Shown one piece after another: positions 8,073 to 17,500 of a stretch of DNA of 38,299 nt (within the stretch, counting starts at the first letter, position 1; the number at the start of each line of letters is the position of its first letter). Location: contig JAJDTF010000070.1 in NCBI GenBank assembly GCA_022827265.1, positions 1-38,299 on the forward strand. The letters are read 5' to 3'. The notes below the pieces were generated by a model. It was not told the DNA's origin. It saw only the letters and a program-made list of their open reading frames with translations, and did no database searches. The stretch comes from Acidimicrobiia bacterium. GTDB lineage: Bacteria; Actinomycetota; Acidimicrobiia; Acidimicrobiales; Poriferisodalaceae. The translations under genes were made by a program, and so were the position numbers.

Positions 8073-9359
8073 ATGTCCACCGGTTTTGCCGTTGTGCTCG
8101 GATTGCTGATGGGCCTGACCGCTGGCGCGGTCGTCGTATGGGCCGTGCTGTCCCGCCGGTTGGCACAGGTGGCGCACGAACGCGACACGGCTCGCGACGA
8201 GTCGGCGGGGCAACGCGACGCTGTCGCTGAGTTGCGGGCCGACCTGGCCTCGGTGGAGGCTGATCGGGCGGCGCGGGTCGAGACGATGGCGAAACAGCAG
8301 GCGGAGATCGAGAATCGCTTCAAGGAGATTGCGGCTCAGGTGAGCGAGACGACGCGCGACGCCTTCATGAAGGAATTCCGCGACCTGAGCACCGAGCAGA
8401 CCAAGACGGCTGGCAAGACGGTCAAAGAACTTGTCGAGCCGATGCGGGAACGCCTGGCGGAGTTGCAGAAGCACGTGAACAAAGCCGACAAGGCCCGTGT
8501 GGAAGACACGGCCAAGGTGTCGCAGAGCGTCGATCAGCTCGTGTCGGAGACAAGCGGCCTGCGCCAGATCCTGCGCGACTCCAAGATGCGAGGTGCATGG
8601 GGCGAGCAGCACCTCCGCAATGTCGTCGAGGCTGCCGGCATGAGCCGCCACATCGACTACATCGAGCAGGCCACCGTCGGCGAACTCGGGGCCGAGGGCC
8701 GGCTGCGACCCGACGTGGTGGTCAAGGTGCCGGGCGGGGCGAGCGTCGTGATCGATGCCAAGACGCCGTTCGCTGCCTACGACCGCGCCGTGCAGTCTGC
8801 GGACGAGGCAGAGCAGCAGCGGGCCCTCGCGGAGCATGCCGCCGCCCTCATCGAGCGGGCCAAGGAACTCGGCGACCGAGACTATGGCCGGTGGGTGTCC
8901 GGATCTCCCGATTTCGTGCTCATGTACGTGCCGACCGACCCCATGCTCGACGTGGCCATGGACGTCGACAGCGATGTCTGGCAGAACGCCTGGCACCGTC
9001 ACCGGGTGCTGATCGCAACCCCGGGCTTGCTCATTGCATTCCTGCGGACCGTCGCACTGGCCTGGCAGCGGCAGGACATCGCCCGCAACGCGGAGACGGT
9101 CGCCAAGCTCGGCAACGACCTCTATTCCCGGCTCTCCACCTACCTTGAACACGTCGACAAGATGGGTCGCGGCCTGCGCAGCGCGGTCGGTGCCTACAAC
9201 GACAGCGTGGGCTCCTTGCAGAGCAGAGTGCTTCCGCAGGCGAAGCGCTTCCGGGACCTGGGTTCGGTCACAGGCGGCGACGAACTCGATGAGCCCAATC
9301 CCATCGAACTTGACGTCCGTGCGGTGACAGCGGCTGAGTTGGAGCCGGGTCAGGGTTAG
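8073..9359 (+). CDS. rmuC: DNA recombination protein RmuC
   Basis: A 428-residue RmuC-family protein, thought to act on DNA as a nuclease-fold protein that limits inversions and rearrangements. An N-terminal membrane helix (residues about 5-26) is followed by a long coiled coil (about 28-165), then the RmuC domain: GAWGEQHLRNVVEAAGM (174-190), PDVVVKVPGGASVVIDAKTP with the Asp/Asp-x-Lys pattern (213-232), and VLIATPGLLIAFLRTVALAW. ATG 8073 is preferred over GTG 8064 because AAGGAG sits 8 nt before it and overlaps the GTG. A weak upstream promoter candidate is TTGCAG (7940) and TGTAAC (7963) with a 17-bp spacer. Confidence 0.93.
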   Translation: MSTGFAVVLGLLMGLTAGAVVVWAVLSRRLAQVAHERDTARDESAGQRDAVAELRADLASVEADRAARVETMAKQQAEIENRFKEIAAQVSETTRDAFMKEFRDLSTEQTKTAGKTVKELVEPMRERLAELQKHVNKADKARVEDTAKVSQSVDQLVSETSGLRQILRDSKMRGAWGEQHLRNVVEAAGMSRHIDYIEQATVGELGAEGRLRPDVVVKVPGGASVVIDAKTPFAAYDRAVQSADEAEQQRALAEHAAALIERAKELGDRDYGRWVSGSPDFVLMYVPTDPMLDVAMDVDSDVWQNAWHRHRVLIATPGLLIAFLRTVALAWQRQDIARNAETVAKLGNDLYSRLSTYLEHVDKMGRGLRSAVGAYNDSVGSLQSRVLPQAKRFRDLGSVTGGDELDEPNPIELDVRAVTAAELEPGQG

Positions 9360-9388
9360 GCCGCCCCAATCTCAGAGTATTTCGATGC

Positions 9389-11731
9389 TCACGAAACTCC
9401 TGCGGTGGCGTCGGTGATGGCTTGCCAGACGCGTTGGGGGGTGAGCGGCATGTCGATGTGGCGGATGCCCAGGTGGGCGACGGCATCGACGACGGCGTTC
9501 TGGACGGCCGGCGTGGCGCCCACGGTGCCCGACTCGCCGATGCCCTTGGCGCCGAGCGGGTTGATGTGCGTGGGCGTCTCGAGCACGACGCGGTCGAAGA
9601 ACGGCAGCTCTGCGGCAGAGACGATCGGATAGTCGGCGAAGTTCCCGGTGAGCGGGATGCCGTCGGCGTCGTAGACGAACTCCTCGTACAGCGCCTGGGC
9701 CGCACCTTGTGCGAGGCCGCCGTGCACCTGACCCGCTGCGAGCAGCGGGTTGAGAATGGTGCCGGCATCGTCGCAGGCCACGAGCCGGCGAAGCTCCACC
9801 TCGCCGGTGTGGCGGTCGACCTCCACCACGGCGACATGGGTGCCGAAGGGGAACGTGGGTGCTTCGGAGTCGAACACCTCCTCGGCATGCAGCAGGCGCG
9901 GCCCCGCAGCGTTGTCGCCATCTGAGTCGTCGTCGCCGTCGCCCCTTGATGCCTCAGCGGCCGACGCGAGGTGTTCGGCGATCGCCGTCCAGTCCACCGA
10001 CACCGCCGGGGTGCCTACGACGTGAAATGCGCCGACGTCGGTGTTGAGCGTGATGTCTGCCTGGTCGGCTTCCAGCAGCGTCGCGGCCACCGAGCGGGCC
10101 TGATCGACCAGCGTGCCGGAGGCTTCCCAGATGGCCGTACCTGCCAGCTGCACCGAACGCGAGCCGCCGGTCACCTCGCCACGGGGCACCTCGTCGGTGT
10201 CGCCGTGGACGATGTCGATGCTGTGCATCGGCACGCCGGTGCGGTCGGAGATGAGCATCGCCCACGAGGTGTGGTGGCCCTGCCCGTAGGGCGATGAACC
10301 GGTGCGAGCCACGATGCGGCCGCCCGCCAGCAGTTCCACTGCCCCGTACTCGGAGCGTCCGATGCCTGCGGTGCGCTCGACGTAGGTCGCCAATCCGATG
10401 CCGAGCAGCTTGTCGTCGCCGCCTGCACGGCGGCGGACCTGCTCTGCACGCAGTTCGCTGTAGCCGACCGCGTCGAGCGCAGCATCCATGCTGGCTTCGT
10501 ACGCGCCGGTGTCGTAGGGCATGCCGGTGCGGGTGGTGAGCGGGAAGACCTCGGGCTGCAAGAAGTTCTTCCGGCGCACCTCGGCAGGGTCCATGCCGAT
10601 CTCGGCGGCGAAGACGTCGACCGCACGCTCGATGGCCGCCGCCGCTTCGGGCCTGCCGGCGCCGCGGTAGGGACCGGTCGGTGTGGTGTTGGTGAGCACC
10701 GAGACCGAGGTGAAGCCCAGCGTGGCGATGTCGTAACAGCCCGCGAGCATCGCCCGGCCGTTGTTCGGCAACGCCGCGCCCATGTTCCCGTAGGCGCCGG
10801 CCTGCTGGACCACGTGCACCGCAAACGCCGTGATGCGCCCGTCGCGGGTGCCGCCGATGCGGCAGTACTGGATCTGCCCGCGGCCATGGACAAGACCCAC
10901 CATGTCGTCGGTGCGCGAGGGCACCCACATGACCGGCCGGCCGGTGCGAGCTGCCAGCCAACCCAGCAGCGCCTCCTCGGGATGCGGGCGAGCCTTCGCC
11001 CCGAAGCTCCCGCCCACGTCGCGCGAGAGCACACGCATCTGTGACCGGTCGAGTTCGAGGATCTTGGCGAGACCGGCGCGCACCGGGTGAGGCCCCTGGC
11101 CGGCATTGACATGGTGCAGGCGTCCGTCGTCAGCCCAGCGGCTGGCTGCAACGCGCGGCTCCAGCGGGCACGGTGCGATGCGGTTGTTGATCGTGCGGAC
11201 CTCGGCGACCGCCTCGCATGAATCGAAGTCGGCCTGCTCGCCGTCGAGCGACATGCGGATCACGACGTTCGGCTCGGCCATGCCATCGAACAGTGCTGGG
11301 CCCTCCAGTGCTGCTTCAGGATCGACGAGCGCCGGCAGCGGCTCGTAGTCGACGATGACCAGCTCCGCTGCATCGATCGCCGCGGCCGGACTGTCTGCCA
11401 CCACGACGGCGACAGGCTCGCCCACGAACCGCACCCGCTCGGCGGCCAGCATCGGGCGCACGATGGCGGCGTCAAAGGCCGGGTTCGGCGACGGGTAGGG
11501 CTCCAGATTGACATCGGCTGCGGTGACCACATCGACCACACCGGGCGCGCTGCGAGCCGCGCCCACATCGAGGCCAGTGATCTCAGCGTGGGGAACCGTC
11601 GACGTCACGTAGCAGGCGTGCGCCATGGGCTCCCACTCGGCATCGGCGGTGAGGTTGGCGACAAACCGGCCCCGGCCGCGCAGCAGCGACTCGTCCTCGC
11701 GTCGAACCACCGATGTCCCTCGCAATGCCAT
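9389..11731 (-). CDS. xanthine dehydrogenase/CO dehydrogenase family molybdopterin-binding large subunit (form II type)
   Basis: A roughly 780-residue large subunit of a molybdenum hydroxylase. The N-terminal ald_Xan_dh_C domain ([14 protein letters not shown]) precedes the Mo-binding domains. GGSFGAK (about residues 240-246) and the active-site loop PYRGAGR (about 355-361) are visible; the loop is the AYRGAGR-like form II type, not the AYRCSFR loop of true CO dehydrogenase. The catalytic Glu is in GAKGIGESG (about 733). An acidic insert rich in Asp/Gly lies near residues 595-610. I favour ATG 11731 (GAGGG 5 nt upstream) over GTG 11743. The usual FAD and iron-sulfur subunits are not adjacent. 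Substrate is unknown; an aldehyde or N-heterocycle is likely. Confidence 0.88.
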   Translation of the reverse strand: MALRGTSVVRREDESLLRGRGRFVANLTADAEWEPMAHACYVTSTVPHAEITGLDVGAARSAPGVVDVVTAADVNLEPYPSPNPAFDAAIVRPMLAAERVRFVGEPVAVVVADSPAAAIDAAELVIVDYEPLPALVDPEAALEGPALFDGMAEPNVVIRMSLDGEQADFDSCEAVAEVRTINNRIAPCPLEPRVAASRWADDGRLHHVNAGQGPHPVRAGLAKILELDRSQMRVLSRDVGGSFGAKARPHPEEALLGWLAARTGRPVMWVPSRTDDMVGLVHGRGQIQYCRIGGTRDGRITAFAVHVVQQAGAYGNMGAALPNNGRAMLAGCYDIATLGFTSVSVLTNTTPTGPYRGAGRPEAAAAIERAVDVFAAEIGMDPAEVRRKNFLQPEVFPLTTRTGMPYDTGAYEASMDAALDAVGYSELRAEQVRRRAGGDDKLLGIGLATYVERTAGIGRSEYGAVELLAGGRIVARTGSSPYGQGHHTSWAMLISDRTGVPMHSIDIVHGDTDEVPRGEVTGGSRSVQLAGTAIWEASGTLVDQARSVAATLLEADQADITLNTDVGAFHVVGTPAVSVDWTAIAEHLASAAEASRGDGDDDSDGDNAAGPRLLHAEEVFDSEAPTFPFGTHVAVVEVDRHTGEVELRRLVACDDAGTILNPLLAAGQVHGGLAQGAAQALYEEFVYDADGIPLTGNFADYPIVSAAELPFFDRVVLETPTHINPLGAKGIGESGTVGATPAVQNAVVDAVAHLGIRHIDMPLTPQRVWQAITDATAGVS

Positions 11732-11899
11732 GAAATCCCTCACTCCGTCTCTCGTGGTCGCGGGTGCCGCGGCCAGCGCCCCGGCGATTGTGGCAGGTCG
11801 GTTGCCGGCGCACCCGCGTCACACCCCAGCAGCGTCGTCACGCCCATGACGAGGTTCCTGGCGAAGCGTGGCCCAGTGCCGAGCCGGCGCGAGGCTGGG

Positions 11900-12673
11900 C
11901 TACCAGACCGCTGACGGGTCGATGGAGAGCACTTCGACCATTTCGGCGTGCAAGGCCGCAAAGTGCGCCGAGCGCTGACCTGCGCGGCCGCTCGCCGCTG
12001 CTGCGTTGGCGCTGTCAGCGGGCCACTGTGGCTGGTACCCCGCGCTCGCCACAGCCTCGTCGACCGCACCCTGCCATTCGGCACGCTGGTCGCTCATGCT
12101 GCGATTCATCACGCCGTCGGCGAGGAGTGCATCGTGCGAGCAACCAGGCGGGAGCTCGAACAGCTCGCACGCCAACGGCGTGAATCGATCGAACAGCGGG
12201 AGCAGCTGCGACCGGCCTTCCTCGGTGCGCAGCAGCCGTGACAGCAACCCCGACGCGTGGCGCAGGTGCGATCGTTCTTCGGCTAGGGCACGACGCGCAA
12301 CCGCGCCGAGGGCTTCCCACGAGGAGTTGGTCAACGCTGCCCAGCGGACGGTCTCGGCGGTGTCGTACAGGAAGTGCCGGACCAGGGTTTCGCCCCAGTC
12401 GCGGCACGGCAGCTCGGTGAGGTGCGCGCTGCGGTACTCGTGCGGCTGGCGTCCATAGGCCAATGCGTCGATGTCGTCTCCGAGCAGCCCGTACAGCGCC
12501 CGAGCATGACCCAGCTCGTCCTGGCTGATCGACGTGAGCGCCAGATCCTCCTCGAGGAACGGGCCGACGGCGATCCACCACGCCAGGTTCTGGCCGATGC
12601 ACAGCTCGTCGTCGGCGAGCGCCAGCACCACTTCGCGCGCTCCGGGCATGTTTGCTGGGGCCGAGTCGGTCAT
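11900..12673 (-). CDS. paaC: phenylacetyl-CoA epoxidase structural subunit PaaC
   Basis: A 257-residue ferritin-like structural subunit that pairs with PaaA in the epoxidase converting phenylacetyl-CoA to its ring-1,2-epoxide. Visible family segments include ADDELCIGQNLAWW, the SQDELGHARALYGLLGDD helix (residues about 50-67), RHFLYDTAE and EERSHLRHA. ATG 12673 overlaps the paaB stop as ATGA; the open frame extends further back but that part is shadow sequence. It is the last gene of a four-gene coupled cluster. Confidence 0.92.
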   Translation of the reverse strand: MTDSAPANMPGAREVVLALADDELCIGQNLAWWIAVGPFLEEDLALTSISQDELGHARALYGLLGDDIDALAYGRQPHEYRSAHLTELPCRDWGETLVRHFLYDTAETVRWAALTNSSWEALGAVARRALAEERSHLRHASGLLSRLLRTEEGRSQLLPLFDRFTPLACELFELPPGCSHDALLADGVMNRSMSDQRAEWQGAVDEAVASAGYQPQWPADSANAAAASGRAGQRSAHFAALHAEMVEVLSIDPSAVW

Positions 12674-12942
12674 GAGGCTGGTGGGTCTCCGGCCTGCCGC
12701 AGATCCCGCAACAGCGCGCCGTCGTTGTGGCGGTGAGGACGGTCTGCCATCTCGAGCTCGACAGGGTCGGCGACCAGCAGGTCCTCGCGGGCCACCACCC
12801 ACATCTGGTCTCCCTCGGAGCGCCGGGTGTAGCAGTCGCGGGCAAAGCTGAGGGCCAGATCGTCATCGGGTGCCTCGAGTGCGCCGACATGGGTGAACGG
12901 ATCCTTGCCAGGACGCTTGAGGAACACCTCGTAGGTCTTCAT
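12670..12942 (-). CDS. paaB: phenylacetyl-CoA epoxidase subunit PaaB
   Basis: A 90-residue small subunit, the normal size for PaaB, which bridges the PaaA-PaaC pairs in the complex. The family pattern is clear: YEVFLKRPGKDPFTHVGALEAPD at the N-terminus, then ARDCYTRRSEGDQMWVV. Its ATG overlaps the paaD stop, and its own TGA overlaps the paaC ATG, both by 4 bp. Confidence 0.93.
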   Translation of the reverse strand: MKTYEVFLKRPGKDPFTHVGALEAPDDDLALSFARDCYTRRSEGDQMWVVAREDLLVADPVELEMADRPHRHNDGALLRDLRQAGDPPAS

Positions 12943-13553
12943 GCCGACGCTGCGCTGACCTGCGCCGTCCCGGCGGCGGCCGGGCTGGCTTGCGCCGCCC
13001 CGATGGCCGCCGGGAACTCAACCCTGCCGACGACCTCGATGGGATTGCGGCAGCTCGGGCACCATTCCACGCTGCGACACGGCGTCGGCCCGAAGTCCGA
13101 CCGGTGCTCCAGGGCGTCGTTGCCGCAGATGGGGCATGTCGCCGTGGGCACGGCCCTATCGGAGTGAGAACGACGAACGGCCACCGAGTACTCGCGGGCC
13201 AAGAAGCTCACTGCTCCGGGCGCGATGCGATCGGGCGTCCATACCGGCTCGGCGACGAACACCACTTCCACCGACACGTCGCTGCCGACGCACGCCGAAC
13301 GGGCCGCAGCGGTCACATCATCGGCGATCACGTCGAGCGCAGGACAGCCCAGCATGGTCGGGACCAGCTCGATCCGGACGGCGCTGCTGTCGCCGTTAGC
13401 CGTGACCCGTTCGAGAATCCCCAGCTCGGCGATCGTGATCTCGGGATACTCGGGGTCGCACACCGTCGACACCGCCTCGAAAACCGCCGCCTCCATGGCG
13501 GCCGTGCTGACTGGCGCCGCCTCCATGGCGGCCGTGCTCCGTCCCTCGCTCAT
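12939..13553 (-). CDS. paaD: phenylacetate-degradation protein PaaD (MIP18/DUF59 family)
   Basis: A 204-residue protein. PaaD is needed for phenylacetyl-CoA epoxidase function, probably in iron-sulfur or diiron maturation. It has a MIP18-like domain (VCDPEYPEITIAELGIL, then the conserved Cys in MLGCPAL at about residue 70) and a C-terminal zinc-ribbon-like set CPICG...C...EWCPSC (C140, C143, C159, C165, C168). The start ATG 13553 overlaps the paaA stop as ATGA. The N-terminus carries a 10-residue tandem repeat (STAAMEAAPV/STAAMEAAVF, residues 6-25), and an Ala-rich tail follows the zinc ribbon. In most clusters paaD follows paaC; here it sits between paaA and paaB. Confidence 0.9.
   Translation of the reverse strand: MSEGRSTAAMEAAPVSTAAMEAAVFEAVSTVCDPEYPEITIAELGILERVTANGDSSAVRIELVPTMLGCPALDVIADDVTAAARSACVGSDVSVEVVFVAEPVWTPDRIAPGAVSFLAREYSVAVRRSHSDRAVPTATCPICGNDALEHRSDFGPTPCRSVEWCPSCRNPIEVVGRVEFPAAIGAAQASPAAAGTAQVSAASA
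13486..13538. repeat. 30-bp-period duplication within paaD
   Basis: A 23-bp sequence at 13486-13508 is repeated exactly at 13516-13538, giving the 10-residue tandem repeat near the PaaD N-terminus. Exact identity over 23 bp suggests a recent or conserved duplication. Each copy has an in-frame ATG that could serve as an alternative start. Confidence 0.8.
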
Positions 13554-14470
13554 GCAGGCACCGCCGCTGCCTCGTCCAGCGCGGCGCGCACCCACGCTGC
13601 CCCCTCCCAAGCGACGCGTGCATCGTTCAGACGTCGGGCGCTGTCGGGGCCACGACCGGCGATGGCCGCTTTCAGCGCATCCCAGTCGATCTCCCCGCTG
13701 ACCCAGCGACCGGTGTCTGGGTCCTGGAGCAAGTCCGGGTCGGGAATGGTGAAGCCCGCGGCGGTCAGCTGCGGCACCATCTTCTGCACGAACCGGTCCC
13801 GCAGATCCTCGTTGCGCTCAGACTTGATGTGCCAGCGCAGCAGCACGTCGTCGGGTCGCGTGTCGGGGCCGAATAGCTGTACCGACGGCCACCACCACCG
13901 GTCGATGCCTTCCTGCATCATCTCGTGCTGCTGGGCAGTGCCCTTGGCCATCTTCAGCAACAGCTCCTCGCCGTTGCGCATGTGGAAGCCCTCCTCGGCG
14001 ATGATCCGCCGCAGGATGCGCTTGTAGGGCCCGTAGCTGCAGTTCTTGAAGACGGCCTGCTGACTGGCGAGGGCCGCCGCATCGACCAGGTACGCAATGG
14101 CGATCTGATCGCCCCACGAGTACGCCCGGTAATGGAAGACGTTGTGAAACGTGGTGCGCCCCGCCAGCAGGTCGGCTGTCATCTCATCACGGGTCTTGAC
14201 GCCCATGTCGGCCGCCACCATGTACAGCAGGTGGGCGTGGCCGATCTCGTCCTGAGTCTTGGCCAACGCGGTCAGCTTGTTCGTCAGTCCAGGCGCCTTG
14301 GCGATCCAGTCCCGCTCGGTCAGCCCGCCCATGTACTCGCTGTTGGCGTGCAGCTCGATGAACCGGAACACCGCCTCGCGGTACGCGTCTGGCATGTCAT
14401 CGTCGGGCTCCACCAGCCCGCCGCCGTCCAGAAAGGCCTCGAAGTCGTCCATCGAGTCCCAGCTGCGCAT
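13550..14470 (-). CDS. paaA: phenylacetyl-CoA epoxidase catalytic subunit PaaA
   Basis: A 306-residue diiron catalytic subunit that epoxidises the aromatic ring of phenylacetyl-CoA. The ferritin-like iron ligands are visible as E39 (FIELHANSEYMGG), the E75-x2-H78 pair in KTQDEIGHAH, and the AEEGFHMRNGEE segment (about 158-169, E-E-x2-H). ATG 14470 has GGGAGG 5 nt upstream. A possible -10, TAGCAT, lies at 14502-14507 on the minus strand, but no good -35 is seen. It is the first gene of paaA-D-B-C; no reductase gene (paaE) or ligase (paaK) lies in the window. Confidence 0.95.
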   Translation of the reverse strand: MRSWDSMDDFEAFLDGGGLVEPDDDMPDAYREAVFRFIELHANSEYMGGLTERDWIAKAPGLTNKLTALAKTQDEIGHAHLLYMVAADMGVKTRDEMTADLLAGRTTFHNVFHYRAYSWGDQIAIAYLVDAAALASQQAVFKNCSYGPYKRILRRIIAEEGFHMRNGEELLLKMAKGTAQQHEMMQEGIDRWWWPSVQLFGPDTRPDDVLLRWHIKSERNEDLRDRFVQKMVPQLTAAGFTIPDPDLLQDPDTGRWVSGEIDWDALKAAIAGRGPDSARRLNDARVAWEGAAWVRAALDEAAAVPA

Positions 14471-14541
14471 GCGCGCCTCCCTGCCGAGGTGAACAACCCG
14501 AATGCTACGCCTGGGGTGCCGCTGCGTTGCCCGCGCGGCCC

Positions 14542-14572
14542 GCGCGGCCCGCTAGGCCGACGTGGGCCGCGC
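14542..14572 (-). terminator. GC-rich hairpin at the end of the FN3 gene
   Basis: Perfect 9-bp arms GCGCGGCCC (14542-14550) and GGGCCGCGC (14564-14572) flank a 13-nt loop that contains the TAG stop of the FN3 gene. A second copy of the left arm (14532-14541) gives an alternative pairing. There is no U-tract, so it may act as a GC-rich terminator or mRNA-stabilising stem between the FN3 gene and the paa operon. Confidence 0.4.
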
Positions 14573-17500
14573 CGTAGCCAGCGACGACCATGTACCCCAT
14601 CCCTGATCATTCTGTGCCCTGACGCGAATCCTGTAGGTCTTGCCGTTCGTCAGGGACGAGAGCACCGTGCTCAAGTCCGTCAGGTCGGTGTGAGACACCG
14701 GCGTCTGCCAGCCAGCGCCGCCGACAGCGGAGCATTCGTCGTCGGTGTCGTTGCAGTACGCCACTTCGTACTCGGTGATGTCCGAGTGGTTCTTGGCGGG
14801 AGCCGTCCACGTCACAGTGATCTGTGCATTGCCGGCCGTCAGTCGAGGCGTCGAGGGCGGATTCGGTGCTCCCGGCGTCGCAGTTGCTCGACTCGTCCAG
14901 GAACTCTCCCCATGACTGCTGCTGAAGGTGCGCATCTCGACGAAGTACTCGTTGTCGTTGGTGAGCCCGGAGATCGGGTAGCGCGTCGAACTCGCACCGA
15001 TCGTCCTCATCGTCCAGTCGTCGTAATCGCTGGTGCAGTCCTTCGCTGTGTCCTCGTTGTCGCAATACCGCAGTTGGAAGCTCGTGATTGCTGACCCCCT
15101 GGCGTTCGGCCTGGGCCACGTCACGATCAGCTGCCGATTGCCTGATGCCAGCGTCAGCGTGGGCGCATCGGGTGCGCCTCTCGGCATGCCCACGGCGGCT
15201 TTCGACCACGGACTCTTACGGTTGGCGTCCGTCGTCGCACGGACCCGTACTTGGTACGCGGTGCCATTGATCAGACTTCCGACGATAGTGCTGGTGCTGT
15301 CGTCCGCGTGGGTGTGCTCCTGCCATCTGGCGGCCCACGTCGGATTCGAGGCACAGGTCAGGACCGCCGTATCGGCGTTGGTCGCGAGGCACGCCCGGTA
15401 ACGCACGTCATAGCCGTCAATGGTCGAACCGTTGGCCCGCGGCACGATCCAATTCACAGTCAACGCCATATTGCCCGTGGTCACCCTGGGCATGGTGGGT
15501 GCTGATGGCGCGCCGACAGGCGTGCCGACCGCCGGCGTCTCGGTCCACGGCCCCCAGCCCTTCTCGTTCTGGGCTCGCGCTCGCACCTGATAGGCGGTGC
15601 CATTGGTCAGGCCGGTGATGATCCTCGACAGACTGGCACCGGTATCGCCGTGAAGCCGCCAGTTCCCCCACGTCGGATTCGTGGCGCAGGTCTTGAAGGT
15701 GGTAATGGGGTCGGTCGCGGTACAGGCCCGGTAGGCCACCTCGTAATGCTCGATCGTCGAGTCACGATCGTCTGGCTCTTCCCACGCGACGCGCAGCTGG
15801 CGATCGTCGAACTCCGGTGTCTCGATGACCGGAGCAGCAGGTACCGCAGCCGGGATGGCCGACTTGATCGGCGACCAGCCGCTGTTGCCAGTGTCGCTGG
15901 TGGCCCGCACCCGCACTTGGTACGCGGTGTCGTTCATCAGGCTGCGAATCGTCGTTTTCGTGGTTCCAGCGGCGACAGTTACCGACGTCCATTGCTGGTT
16001 CCACTTCGGGCTCGACGTGCAGTCCTTCCGTGTCGCTGTGCAGTCGCGGTGCTCAACCTGATAGCCGGTGATGGCCGCGCCGTGCGATGCCGGCTCGCTC
16101 CACGACACCACGAACTGTTCATTGCTGGGCTCCAAGATCAGCCCGGTGGGTGTGGACGGTGCCGCCAGGGGAATCGTGTTGGCAGCAGACGACCACGGCC
16201 CGAGACCGTTGGCGTTACGGGCTCTCACCCGCGCTTCGTATTTGGTCCCATTGGTCAGCCCGGTGATCGTCGCAGCGGTGCTGGCAGCCGCGTAGCTCCG
16301 CTCGGCCCAGTTCCCCCATGTCGGGTTGGCGCCGGTGCAGTCTCTGGGCGTCGCCGTACATGCGCGGAATCCCACGATGTACTGGGTGATCGCCAGCCCG
16401 TTGCTGCTTGGCTCGCCCCACGAGAGGCTGAGCTTCCGGTCGCCCGGGTTGATGCTCGGAGCTGCCGGAGCTTCGGGCCGCAGTGACGGCGTGCCCGACG
16501 CAGATGACGACCACGGTCCCAAGCCTTGGCCTGCGCCACCGACGTCGTTGACAGCCCGGACGCGCACCCTGTACGTCGTGCCATTGTTCAACAAGGCGAT
16601 CGTGTAGGTGGTCTCAGGCGGGCTTCCGCTGACAGTGCTCGGCGGTGACGGCAGCCAATCTCCGTCGATGCTGCAATCCGCCGTGCTCACGCAGTGCGCG
16701 ACGTCGTAGCGGACGATGGCGGAACCATTGTCGGCCGGTGCCTTCCACGTCACCACCAGCGATTCGTTGCCCGGGGTCAGCGTGGGCGTCGCGGGCTTGG
16801 CTGGCTTGCCGAGTGGCGATTCGCTCGCAGCTGCGGAGTACGGACCGACGCCGCCAGCAATGCGGGCACGCACCCGTACCTCGTACTTGGTGGCATTCGT
16901 GAGGTTCGTGATCGGCAGCTCAAGGCTGGTGAGGTCGGTGTGGGTTCTTGTCTGCCAGCCGCCCCAGCGCGGATTCGAGCTGCAGTCCCTTGGCGTCGCC
17001 GTACACGCCCGGTACTGGATGTTGTAGCCATTGATCGTGGTGCCGTTGTCCGCAGGCGCACTCCACGAAGCGACGATCTGGCGGTCACCGGCCTCCAGAC
17101 TCGGCGCTCCAGGGGCGTCGGGCAGGGCCCTCGGCGTGGCCGTCCTGATCGGCGACCACGGCCCAAGGCCTTGGTCCGCGCCGCCGAGACTGTTGATGGC
17201 CCGGACGCGCACCTTGTAGGCCGTGCCATTGGTAAGGCTGCCGATCTCGTGCCTGGTGTCCGTGCCTACATCGCTGGCGTCAGTCCAGTCTGTTGACGTG
17301 CTGGCACAGGTGCCGGTGCAGTACTCGACGTCATAGCCGGTGATATCGAGACCGTTGTCGGCTGGCGCAACCCAGGTCACCACGAGCTTCTGGTTACCCG
17401 GCTCCGCGGTCGGGGTGCTCGGCCTCGCCGGCACCGAGACCGGTGTCGTCTTGCCGGCTGTCGACCACGGCCCCACGCCGTTGGCGTTGCGAGCCCGCAC

